This document shows, one piece after another, positions 1-11,723 of a stretch of 64,000 nt of DNA. The notes beneath the pieces are model-generated. The model was not told the origin of the DNA, ran no database searches, and saw only the letters and a program-made list of their open reading frames with translations. Within the stretch, counting starts at the first letter, position 1. Each line of letters opens with the position of its first letter. The stretch comes from Paramecium tetraurelia (taxonomy: Eukaryota > Ciliophora > Oligohymenophorea > Peniculida > Parameciidae): contig NW_001799641.1 in NCBI RefSeq assembly GCF_000165425.1, forward strand, positions 67,027 through 131,026, in the 5' to 3' direction. A program made the position numbers and the translations under genes.

Positions 1-1145
1 AATCTTTAGGTAGGATCCTTCTTTAACATTCCCTATAATAATTCAATGGCTGAGGAGGATAACTTCTTAGGATATTCAAAATTGATTTCACATTTTTCAT
101 TTAAAGATGCGGTTTCTCTGAAATCTTTACCTTCAAATGGGTACTTGCAATAGAAGATCCCATAGAATATAACACCTAAAGAGAATATATCAATTTTATC
201 GTCAAAGTTTCTATTTTAGAATAGTTCTGGAGCCATATAGCCGGGATTGAAAACCTTTCTTTTTTTTCCCTTTTCTTTGGAATCTGCACTTGCAAAATTA
301 GCAATTACAAGATTGTTTAATTAAGAGTTGAGTTATATTATGTTCTCTGGCCTGATGTCTTTGTGGATGATATTTTTTGAATGGATATGTGCCAAAGCAT
401 TTAATAACTTGAAACAGACTTCTGCCTATTTTTTTTCAGATAAACTAAAATAAATTATTTATGTTACTTCCAATACTCTGGCAATTTGGTTTTTAATGAA
501 TGGCCTAAGAATTTGTCAAATAAAATATAGACAGTATTGCTGTCCTCATAAACTTCTAATAATTTTTAGATTTAAGGATGATTTAAACGACGCAAAATTT
601 AAATTTCTCTTATAACTTATTTTGTTTGCGTTATTTGAGATTTTTCTAAGATTTTGACCTAATATTGCTATCCATTTATACATTTATAGCAATCATAAAA
701 GTTAAGCGAATTCTTAATCTTACCCATTAATTTATGGCGTTTGTTAAAATTGGGCAATAGACAAAGTCTTTTCAAGTAGTCATGCCTAAACTCTATGGAG
801 TTAGTACCATTAATTTAGTTATTCAACCGATTCGGTATATAATAACAACCTATACGGCCCTTTTAAGAAGCCTAATCCATATTTGTGTGGTCCATAGGTC
901 TCAGTTGGTTTCAGCCTTCTTATCTACACTCCGGGCAATTGCATGTAATATTAGCCTTTACACAGCACTTCGGGATAAAGATCGTAATTATCTTCAACCC
1001 ATACATTTCCAGTGAACTCAAAAAATTTACCTTTATAGAGCAATCTATCGGCATGAAGTGGTTGTTGTAATGGTTCCCAAAATGTTACCGATTGCTCACG
1101 ATCGAAAATACTTGTAAAGCTTTGATAATTAGGTTATTATTTCAT
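1..1145 (-). CDS. PH-domain plus degenerate protein kinase (partial)
   Basis: Starts MKQQPNYQSF at 1145 and is still open at base 1, so the C-terminus lies outside the window. Introns at 786-807 (22 nt) and 445-467 (23 nt) restore the frame. Residues ~35-120 look like a PH domain (YKGKFFEF ... GLGFLKGPYRLLLY ... WHDYLKRL). A kinase fold follows: invariant Lys in QVKIL (~157), HPQIQKLLEVYED, catalytic loop HKDIRPEN (~246-253) and PGYMAPELF. The glycine loop is replaced by GKIKNSLNFYD, with no GxGxxG. The metal-binding DFG reads NFA. PH domains usually bind phosphoinositides, so a membrane-recruited pseudokinase or very weak kinase is inferred. The domain assignments are read from motifs only. 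Confidence 0.85.
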
Positions 1146-1553
1146 AATTATTTATAAACCTATTTAGAAATAACTATTAATCAGGCTTGATAAGATAAAT
1201 AATAGCGGAAACAAGATACTTTATTAATTATGAATTTACAGCAATAATGAATTGTTAATTAAATAAATTTATAGTATTTAAGATAGACTTGGACTCAAAA
1301 ATATAGATATAAAATATTTCTAATTACTATTAATTATTTATTGATTATCTTCACTGTTTTACTTTCTAACACTAAATCTTGTCGTAGCTTGTCTAATTTA
1401 AAAGTTTTAAAGTAATCACTTGAAATGGATGTATAATTCTGATTTTTGGGAAGGATTGAATGTACTTATCAATTTTCACAATAAATATTTATTATTATTC
1501 AGTGTATTAAATATCATTAACAATTAACTGATTATAATATTTTATTTTATATA
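1146..1553. other. Intergenic spacer between divergent genes
   Basis: About 400 bp of AT-rich sequence between two divergently transcribed start codons. I see no extended open frame under the ciliate code and no tRNA or repeat. It presumably holds both promoters. Confidence 0.6.
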
Positions 1554-2672
1554 ATGTATTATGCTCCTTCCAGACCTGTAGAAATTGAAAAGTTTCCAAA
1601 AGGATACATAAAACCGACTGGATAAAACTTAGAATTTCTCTAACGACCTCCAGAAGATAATCGTAGAATTTAAGATTATTATGGAAAAGCTGAAGATCTG
1701 CCTGTTCAATAAGATAGACTATAAAAGGTCATTATACAAGGAACTTCTGAATAACCTGAATAATCACCATAAGAGAAAAAATAAGAAAATGGATAAAAGG
1801 AAAACCCAAACCAAGACTAAGACCAAAATGCTGGATCTAATGTCAATCCTTAAAGAGTGGTACCTCAAGACAAATTTCAAAGTGCTCCTTATAATACTAT
1901 ATTCACCGATGAAAATATTTATAAGCCGGTAGGAACTCCATAGAATTTTGCATAAAGCATACTGCAACCTCAAGAAAGTAGAATATCTCATTCAAATCCA
2001 AGGGGAGATAATAGACGATATGTGCATGGCTTCAGAGGATTTTCTTAAGATTTTTAAGAACCAAGTCTTGGTTATTTTCCTTAAGATTTTAGAAGTATCC
2101 CTTCTGAGGAACTAGGGTTGCCTCTATCAGGATATAGAAGGATGGCTCCTCCTGGAATATTAAGCGATTACAGGAGAGGAATACCAGAACCAATATTAAG
2201 TAAAAGAAATTATGGGAGAGAATTGAGAGGTGAATGTTCATATAGAGTTATTCCAGTAACTGATTTTAGAAGAGGACCTCCTGTGGATTATCATGGACTC
2301 CCTCCAATGTTGAATGAGAGAAATGTTTAACCATTCGATGATAGAGGATATCCATATTACGATTATGATAGATAGAGATTTGACCCTCCATTTGAATAAA
2401 GAACATTTTATGACCCTCGAGCTGTTCCTCCTCCTGATTATTATGTGCCTGAATATCGAGGATTTCCACCTATCGGAATGTCAAGAGAGTTCAATGAGAG
2501 AGCCAATTATTACAGGAGTCTACCTTATTAGGATAGACTATACCCTCCTTCATATGGGAGAATCAATTAGTAGATAGTGATGGAGGGGAGACCAGATTAC
2601 AACTATGATAGATTTTATCCGCCATATGAGGAAGGAGGAAATGGATAAAATCAGAGGATCAAATAGGTTTGA
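1554..2672 (+). CDS. Low-complexity Arg/Tyr/Pro/Gly-rich protein
   Basis: A single open frame of 372 codons from ATG 1554 to TGA 2670-2672, with many in-frame TAA/TAG read as Gln. It starts MYYAPSRPVEIEKFPKGYIKP. The first third is Gln/Glu/Asn-rich. The rest is packed with short Arg, Tyr, Pro, Gly and Asp patterns such as FRGFSQDFQEPSLGYF, YRRMAPPGILSDYRRG and YYDYDR-like segments. There is no signal peptide, membrane segment or recognised domain. The composition suggests an intrinsically disordered protein. Arg/Tyr/Gly-rich proteins often bind RNA or form condensates, but that role is only inferred. The standard-code ORFs inside it on both strands are shadows. Confidence 0.85.
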
Positions 2673-2943
2673 ATATTAATAAATATTTATTATGCACTTT
2701 TTGGTTGATTCTTAGTGGCTAGATAATGAATAATTCTTGAAAACAAAATAAAATTAATGTTATTATTTTAAAGTTGGTCTAATTGTTAGATTTAATTGTA
2801 TATTTGAAATGGGGATATGGGAAAGAGTCATAAGAAGAGTAGGAGATGGGGAATGGAGGAGGAAGGATTATTAATAATATAAAATTATATTGGAAAATGA
2901 GTATAAATGAGGAGCTCGATCCGTTTTTAAATTAATATTAAAA

Positions 2944-4123
2944 ATGTAAAAAATAGCTCTCTTAGCTTTGGTTCTTGCTGTGACTGCTGCAAAGTTCATA
3001 GATACCCATACCACATTAGCTTAAATCAATGCTGACCCATTCGGACACGTTGTCTTGAGTGCCATTAAGGCTCACCTCTAAGCCTCTACACCTGCCAATG
3101 AAGTTAATATGTTATTGAATGGTGTTGGTGCTGGACTCGTTTAAGACTAAAATGACCACGACCACGCATTTGAACTTGACACCACAACCAACAACAGAGT
3201 ATGAATATTAAAATATAGTAGATCGTTGAAGATTTGGAGAAGGAAATCTTGTATCACTAAAACTAAATTGCTTCAAATACTTAATTGAGAGATGACACTA
3301 TCGAAGCTCTTGCCGTCTCTGAAGAAGATATCAGAGTCACAATCTCAGATATTGCTAACAACGAAGCTACCTATGCTAGAGAGGAAGCCACCAGAAATCA
3401 ATAACACGAAACCTTCGTTGCCAAGGTTGCTGCCATTGATGATGTTATTGACGCTATCGATGAAGCTTCTAAACTCATCTAACACCTCAGTCTCGGAGCA
3501 TCATTTGCCTAACTCAAGTCCAAATACGATGTCCTCCACAAGAAGCTCTCAGATAACACTTCCCACACTGCCTTGTTACAAGTATCCTTCTATATCTACT
3601 CTCCTAGCCAGTTATCACTGCTCTTACCGAATTAGCCACCCACGGAGTCAACCAAAAGGCTTTGACCAAGATTGCTTAATTATTGAGCGAAATCAGATAA
3701 TAATTAGTCTCAGAGAAGGCTGCCAAGACAGTATTCATTCCATTTAATATTCAAGGACGTCGAGGATAGATAAGCTGCTCACTGGGCTGAATTCAGCGTT
3801 CACTTGAGTAACGAACACACTAGATTGGTTGAAAGAAAAGCTTAATTGGAAGTCTAAATCTAAGAATAAAAGGACACCATTGAAGATGCTTAATCATGGA
3901 TCGAATTCCACACTCTTGAATTAGAAAACAGCGAAGAAAGACTTGCTGGATAATAAGCTTGGTATGCAGTCTAATCAGAAATCTATGAAACCTAAACTGC
4001 TGAAAGGTATCCTTACTCATCTAATCCTCTAGAACTGCCTAATAAGAAATTGTTGACAGACTCTAAGAGCACATCAGTGAGAAGTTATCCACCACTGCTC
4101 AATTCATCGCCAGCAGAAATTGA
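2944..4123 (+). CDS. Trichocyst matrix protein (TMP family)
   Basis: A 360-residue precursor built from five exons. Introns are at 3199-3218 (or to 3221, both in frame), 3582-3607, 3731-3755 and 4007-4032. It begins with a signal peptide (MQKIALLALVLAVTAAKF), followed by long helical, Gln/Glu-rich heptad sequence (for example QIVEDLEKEILYHQN, AIDDVIDAIDEASKLIQHLS) and ends TAQFIASRN. Paramecium TMPs are secretory proteins that are proteolytically cut and then crystallise inside trichocysts, the dischargeable organelles. The N-terminal region up to the DHDHAFELD stretch probably holds the propeptide, but the cleavage site cannot be fixed from sequence alone. A second TMP gene lies at 53859-55040 and differs clearly in sequence. 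Confidence 0.93.
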
Positions 4124-4297
4124 TTTGATTATCATAACATAGATAAATATTGGATAACATACAATGTTAATTATTTTCTAGCCTTATATTCTATTTCATT
4201 TTCAAATCACTCTCAATTTATTTATAATCTGATTTTACAATATTTCGAGATTAAAATAAAGTATTCTTACTAAATTATTATTGGAATTAAATAATTA

Positions 4298-5977
4298 ATG
4301 AGAATATTTATGGGATTTTGCAAAGGGAAATCGATTCTCCTCAATGATTCCTAAAAAATAGCCAAGTACTTGTCTCTTTGTTAATCTACCCCTGTGTCGT
4401 ATTAAGGCATTAAATAATCAGTAGGATATTAAAGTATTCTTAATGCATAATTCAATTTCATTTAATTTAATACATCCATTTTCCCATCATTTGCTTCTTT
4501 GATAACGAGGGATCTTAAACAATTAGAAGAGTAAGAGTTTAACTCATTTCTCTAATCAATTAATAACTATTTATAAGTAAGTCAATTCAACAAAGAATAT
4601 GATTAAAAAGTTTATGAAAGAATTGTATAATTAATTTAGCAACATGGGAATTATGTACAAAATGCAGTTATGTATTTTCATATGAAATATTACTTTTCAA
4701 AAGAGTAAAATAAAGAATTAGACAAAATAACACTAAATCATTAATCAAAACTTGCGGTTTAAATACCATAAACTATAGAAGAACAAATATGGAAACTCTT
4801 TATCCAATTGATTCAATTATAGAATTCATAAAAGGTAGAAGATGATAAAAAATTAATTGAATCCGAGACTAAAATTATGAAAGAATTTGCTCAATACTTT
4901 GAAGCTATTGCTGTCTAAACATAACAGTTTTCTCTTGCTAGTAAATTAATCATATTGATTATTAATGCCAAATTGAAAAAATATGTATTTTAATTTATGT
5001 TAATTTAGCTTTAAAGATGCGACGAAAAGACTATTTAACTAATGCTATTAGTTTACAAACTATGTTAGAACGATTTAGATTAAAATCTATCTAAGCTTAA
5101 CTTTTACGAATTATATAACTATATGCAAACACTTTAAGAGAATTAGGATGTTCTAATCTAAATCAGTTGGGACTAAGTTATTAATAACATATTTGAAAGG
5201 AATTTAAATGAAATTACGATAATAGAGATAATAGGTCTATTGGAATTTCTGGTTCCACATAAAAAAATTGACCAACTCAGTGGGAAACCACTTAATTCAG
5301 TAATAAAAATATTATATCAATATAGATACTTATATCAAAATTTAAATCTTATAGATACTAAATATTACTCTAAGATTTATTAAATACTGTCAGTCGTAGA
5401 AACTGATTATTCTGAGAAGTTTCTGCAAAGGCTTACTTAAAAAATCAATCCAAAATTATGTACAGTGTCTGATATTTCAAATATTTTGACTATTTTAACT
5501 TAAATGAATAAGATTGACAAAGAAATTTTGGAAAAATTTTTAATAAGTGTAAAGACGAAATTTAAGGATATAAAGGCTGAAAATTCATTTGGTATATTAT
5601 TTGCCATTAATTCCCTCTAATTACAGAACCCTTAAATTTTTTAATACATCAATGCAATTAAGATGAAGGATGATTAGGAAATACCTTTATAATTGTAAAT
5701 TTTGCAATATCATCAATTACATGATCCAAAAAATCAAAAGGTGCAAATCATATAAAAGAATCTATTAAAATCCCTTTAAACAGAATATAATGAATTGTAT
5801 TTAGAAATGTTTATTTAAATACTTGTGAATGCCAATTAGCAGACTAAAAAGACGATAGCAATCATCCCAGAGCTGAAACCTTATGTGGCAAAATATTTAT
5901 AAAAATTGAATGATTCCAATGTGTTAGTTTAATAAGAAATCATGTAGTTTGTGATTTCCCAATATAACATTAAATGA
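4298..5977 (+). CDS. Helical-repeat protein, possibly mitochondrial
   Basis: An uninterrupted frame of 559 codons from ATG 4298 to TGA 5975-5977. The start MRIFMGFCKGKSILLNDSQ is basic and hydrophobic, which would suit a mitochondrial presequence, though this is weak. The body is almost entirely alpha-helical with repeated leucine spacing (VSDISNILTILTQMNKID, LISVKTKFKDIKAENSFGIL). The pattern resembles FASTK/RAP or other helical-repeat organelle RNA-binding proteins. No signature motif is visible, so this is inference only. It has no membrane segment. It ends 42 bp before the end of the convergent Rab11 gene. The function is not recognised. Confidence 0.8.
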
Positions 5978-6019
5978 TATTTTGATTGTAAATAACAAAT
6001 AAAAAATAATGTTTCAAAA

Positions 6020-6740
6020 TCAACAGCAACCTGAAGACTTTTCTGGTTTAACCACATCGGTATCTGCAACAACAAACTTAGTAGGTTATGGAGTTGGTTT
6101 AACAACCTTAGCCGATTTATAAATTTCTTTAAGTATTAAACTTTATTATTACATTGTAAAATGTTTTTGAAGGCATCTTCTACATTCGTTCCATCCTTTG
6201 CACTTGTCTCAATAAATGCTACTCCATTGCGTTAAGCGTAGGCAATAGCACAATCAGTAGCAACCTATCGGATATGCTTTTAATCGGTTTTATTGCCAAC
6301 AATCATAATTTATAATGAAGGGTCTGCATTTTCTTTCAATTCCTTATTTAATCGCTCCAATAATTACTTTCATCCATTTATCAACATTTTCGAAAGTTAA
6401 TGACTTGGTAATATCGTAAATAATCATCGCTCCAACTGCTCCTCTATAATAAGCTGATGTTATAGCTCTGTATCTCTCTTGGCCGGCTGTATCCCAAATT
6501 TATGCTTTTACAGTTTTATCATCAATCATGATATTCTTGGATGCAAACTCAACCTAAATTGATGGTAAATTTAAGAGAATACTCCTATAGTGGTTTTGGA
6601 ATCTTGCAAGAATTCGCCTCTTGTAAATTAATTGAGAATGTTGGTTTTCCCGACGCCAGAATCCCCTTGAAATATAATTGAATTATACCTATTAAAACTA
6701 ATTTGTAAAGTAAATCATAGTCTTCAGTTCTATGTTGCAT
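6020..6740 (-). CDS. Rab11: Rab11-type small GTPase
   Basis: Five exons with introns at 6666-6688, 6554-6582, 6343-6367 and 6127-6152 give 205 residues starting [18 protein letters not shown]. All GTP-binding motifs are intact: GDSGVGKT (P-loop), the switch I Thr in TTIG, WDTAGQE, NKTD and ETSAK. The chain ends SSGCC, a double-cysteine tail for two geranylgeranyl groups. The [19 protein letters not shown] segment matches Rab11 rather than other Rabs. Rab11 directs recycling-endosome and post-Golgi traffic; in ciliates several Rab11 copies exist. Three of its four introns end AAG instead of TAG, and the WMK|ELKEN junction depends on accepting one of them. Confidence 0.94.
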
Positions 6741-6961
6741 ATAATTGGATGGAATAAATAAAAATAATATTTTAAAGAATAATTTATAATCAGAGCTAAA
6801 ACCTTTAAATATCCAAGAAATCATAATTTTTATAATTGCTTCATGTCCTTCATTTGATGTTAAGGGGATACGTCAAGGTAAAACTGGTTTTTATAATGTA
6901 GGATAACAATTTATAATTTTAATATGAATCAAGTAAAAATATCCATTTCAATCCAAATAGT

Positions 6962-9900
6962 TCAATCAAATGTTACTTCTTTACTCAAAATTTAAACTAG
7001 ATGCTTATTTCTCGCAATTTATTCCTTTGAGAAAATCAAGAGAGTCTATTTCACAGTTTTGATTACTGCTAGAAACTATTTAGAAATTATAAAAATGATC
7101 ACTGAAAAGAGGATTAGCAATGCTATCAAAACAAAAACAGCCATTAATATTGCTTACGTATTGGATTGCTCATTATTTTGCTTTTAAGTTTTAAATAGAT
7201 AGTCTCTGTTTTTATTGAATTATGGGAACACAAAACCATAAGCTATTATGATATCTAAAAAATCAGTATCTTGCATTATTTATTGAATTCCCAAAGAGAA
7301 ATCAGAATATTCCGATTGCATTATCCTTAATTAATTCTCAGTGGAAACAACAAATTTTGAATAACCCTCTTGTATACTGTAAGGACACTTATGTCCAAGT
7401 TTATTCATGGGAGCAATTTCATCCATTTCGCAGATGTTATTATTCACCATATATGTTAATGATGATGAATCATGAGTTTCATCAAAAGGAAGTTCAAATA
7501 GGAATTGATCTTGATAAGTTTAAAACCACGCATCGAATTCATTAAATGTTGTAGAATCAATATTATTCTATGGATTAGCATATTATTGAATGAAGTAAAC
7601 TAGTCTGTTGCTAAATGATAGCTAGGTAAGTCCTAACTTATAGAGATCCTAATGAAATGCTATTAATTAGTCAACTGAATTGGAAAATATTTGGTAATAG
7701 GGAACAAAGTATAGCAATTCTAGAGCTCCCAATAGAATAATGGAGATTAATTGTTTTGCCCAAAAAGATTACTTCAATTTGGTATCAAAAATTCTCTATT
7801 CATTTTTTAAGACCTACTAGGCCTGCTTCTCTAATTTAATTACATTGTATTTCATGTGTTGTAATTCATCAATGATTAGTAGATTATGTGTCTCCCTTTC
7901 TTATTAGACGAGAGATTATTACAAATTTTGGAATAGGAAATATGTTCTGACAATGGAAACTCTCCATTTAGCAATCGAAATTTCTGCAAAGCCAATTAAG
8001 ATTACGATTAGTAGACAAGATAATAATCCTGTGATAACATAAATCAAGGCAATATCTAAGGCTGCATTTTTAGTATCAGTCATCTCATGATCAGTGGAAT
8101 TAATTAGGTTTGAGGCCAAATTAAAGTAGATGGGATAATTTAATGTGAAATAACTTTCTTCCATGTGCATAATATTAAAATTGGATTATTCAAATGCAAC
8201 TACTTCAGTTATTCTATGGAACAATAAAGGCAGAGAATCTACCAGATAGCGTCTTGTATTAAATGTGATGTATTCATAAACCCCAAAATTAGAAAATGTA
8301 TGATTGATCTTAATAGGGGTTTATTCTAAATTTTACAGGAATTCTGGGTTTATGTATTAACGATTATTGACAGTTTGAACATAATTGATATAATCATCGG
8401 TTGAGTTTTCGATGTAAAATTATGGTGCACCAAAGGTAGAATTGATTGCAAGTAAATGAATTGCAATTTCAACCAAATTGATATCCTATAGCAATGTTAT
8501 TGAAAACTGCCCAGCACTGGAATCTAAATAGATATGATGTAGTTGATTCTATAATTCAGTTATACTCAAAACTATTAGAATAAGAAGTAGAACTATGTAA
8601 AATATAGCAATTACTAGGATGCCATAAAATTAATGAGGATTAGATTGAATCATCCCATTGACCACATGATTAATCAATCCTTTCTATGAATCTGTGCTTC
8701 TTATTGATGATGATTGTTATTCCAAATTTAATTTATTAAGCGATGCTTTTTTATACGTAGTAAGTTTCTACTTATAGTTCTTTTCTATTTAGCCTTTTTT
8801 TAATCTCAACATAGACCTAATCCAATCAGTTTATTCTTTCAAACACGATTCAGATAGATCTTTGATTGAAATTTCCATTTGCACTTACACTTTCATTTCC
8901 TCTGGGGAATCTATCTCTATCTCATCTTCATTCCCTTCAACTACTTTCTCTTGATGTGATATGGTTTGGATATTAGCCAGATTTTAATGAATTAACAGTT
9001 AACTTTCTCTTTTAGAATCCCTAGCACTGAGATCATTCAATCTCCTACTTGAAAGCAAATAATCTTAGGTTTAAAAGGAATTGGCAATCATGGAGGAATG
9101 ATTAACTTAGTTGTTCTTCTATTCTATCAGTACTTCATTTTGTTCTAACCCCATGAATTGGTAGAGTTAGACAGTCTATGGTTCTTATTAGATGTGAATG
9201 CTCTCATTGCTAATAATGAAATCTCCATCATCGATCTCTTATGAATTACTCTTATGACTATGAGGAGCTTGTACATTTTATTTGATATCAGGAATTATGG
9301 ATTTAAAGGAAGTGTAACTAGTAAAATAATTTTCTTATGAGATTTGGTTGTTCAACATAACTTGCTTTAGCATTAATTCAAGGGCTATCATCTTTAATTC
9401 CAGGTCCTTAATTTCAGTGGATTAATAAATGAAGAGTGTTTCAAATTGCAAATTACCGTCATCATATATGGTAGTACTGAACTTGTAGATTGAAAAGAAC
9501 ACATAACATTTTTTTGGACATTTTAGGAAGTACTTATAAAACGCTACTTAATCAAGTTTACTTGTTGATATTGATTTTTATACTTAATCCTATTTGACTA
9601 AATTCACCCTTGGAATCAGTATGAATCCATCATTTACTTCATTCATGCTCGAACATTTTGGTATGCACAATTTCAAATTGATATGCACTTTATTATGGGA
9701 TTTTAATATTTTATCTAGATGCAACTATTACGCAGCCAGTTCCGAATAAGAATAAATAGTACCGAGACTACTCAATAGAATCTTTCCGTATGTTTCTTCC
9801 TATTTATATCCCATAATCGTCATAAATGTTAAATATTCCATACTTTAACCGAGTCTGACAAGACTATCTATTTATCTCAAGTATCCCTTGTTTGTATTTA

Positions 9901-11650
9901 TGAAAAATTGTTAAATTCCATTGTTCAACAACCTTGGTTTGCCTTCATGTATTAATCTCTATAAAAATATATGGTGAACCTCTTTGAATGGACTTGATAT
10001 CAATTTATCAATGTACTGTCCCACAAAGTCAGACTTAATACCATTTTCTTGAATATTTAACATGTATACCTTCCATTATTGAAGTGAAGAGCACTGAGTG
10101 ATTAATCATAATCAGTCCTTTATCATATTTGCATTACACATAGCAACATTGCCTATCATTGAGAGTTGACCAAAGAGAATCAATTTAAATAGTCATCAAA
10201 TTATGATTTACTTCTATTTACTTTAGTTTTTCTTCTTGAAATGTAACTATTGAATATAGAGCCTATACTAAATTCTATGTAACACAAGATTATGGATTTA
10301 GTTTTAGAATATGTTGTAATTAAGATTCGCACTTTTCGTATAAACTGATATACTGAAGCAATCGATTATGATACAAATAATAGAGTGGATTTTAGTATTG
10401 GATGGTGAACATTGTTAATATCTGTTGTCTTTGATTCAATAGCTTCACAATCATTTATCCTACCTATTCAACTAAATTGCAGTATGTGTAATAAATATAA
10501 CTATTAAGTCTAACACCTTCTATTTTAGACTATAATTTATGATAAAACATATCCCGGTGACCTTAAATTCGAAATTAATACGGAAATATCGTATAGCCAA
10601 AGAATGTAGTTTTACTCAGCTTGGAACTTCTGATCAAGGTTTCAAAGAGTTTATCATTTCTGTATTCGATTTCGATCCTGCTTAACAAGAGAAGCTTTGA
10701 GTTAATTTTATAAATACATATTCCTCTGAATCTTCCATCTTCGAGAACTTATACAATCTCACGATTTCACAAAGAATTTCATTAAGACTTTATCTTAACA
10801 TAGTTTTTGGACTCTTCCACGTTTCCTCTTTATTAATCGAAATTTCCTTGTTGCAAAAGCACTCAGGACGATTGCAATCCTTGGAATGAGTTACAAGTAT
10901 TTGAGATATGTACAGCAATCCTATATACAGTCCTAATTGATATGTGAATTGCAATAGGATCATTGAACTCAATTTGAAGGGTTATTCTTGCAAAACGAAT
11001 TAGATTTTATGGTGGATGTACTTGTTCAAAACGACGATGGATAAAAATAAGAGGAGAGGGACTACTAGCAAGAGGTCTGTGACTTGAATAAAAAACAGCA
11101 TCAAAAGTACAATAAAACGAGTCATTGATATTAAGGTTAGGGTTTAAAATTTGATAAATTCTTAATTTGTGACAATTGATAATCCAAAAACTTACAGAAT
11201 TATAATCCCATCATAGACTAGTATGCATATGAGGAATACAAATTGGCTCAGGTGATGTATTGAAAATGCAATTAGGATAAAAGTATAATTAAATATTTTA
11301 ATAGCCTTATAGATTTGAATTTCTCCAATTCTTTCGGTATAGCATAATAGTATTATCGTGAGCAATATGATAAGGAGCACATTAAATAAGCTCGCGACAT
11401 CCAGCTGTTGATTTTGAATCAAAATTGGTAAAGCAATCTTAAAATGGTGATGATACCAAAATCGAAATAATGTTGCCTTTGGGTAATAGAATGCAAACAT
11501 AATGAACGCCGTAATGAAAATGCAATTATATATGATTGAATTAAGCGGATCTAAATATAGGTTTATTCCTGTTGCTTCAAGTGTAAACAAGATTTATATT
11601 AAAATTTCTTCAAAATAGTTACTCTGATTAATAAACAATAAAATTTTCAT
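6962..11650 (-). CDS. Large TmcB/PAS-like multi-pass membrane protein
   Basis: Start ATG at 11650 (MKILLFINQSNYFEEIL), stop at 6962, introns at 10695-10717 and 10048-10069; 1547 residues. Residues ~30-330 carry hydrophobic segments (IFITAFIMFAFYYP, LFNVLLIILLTIILLCY). A soluble middle follows, with text typical of ciliate PAS-containing proteins (SDFVGQYIDKLI). Further membrane segments lie near the C-terminus (IALIYVITGLLSCLLIVILI, AILMAVFVLIALLILFSVII) around large loops. This matches the big ciliate family usually named after tiny-macrocysts protein B (TmcB), likely sensors or channels of unknown ligand. Two relatives lie at 21895-26195 and 26712-30742. The family name is from memory of its layout, not from a search. 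Confidence 0.85.
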
Positions 11651-11723
11651 TAAAATAAATAATATCTGGTATTTTGATTTGAGTCTTTGCCAATTTTTGT
11701 ATAATATAAATATTATTAATTAA

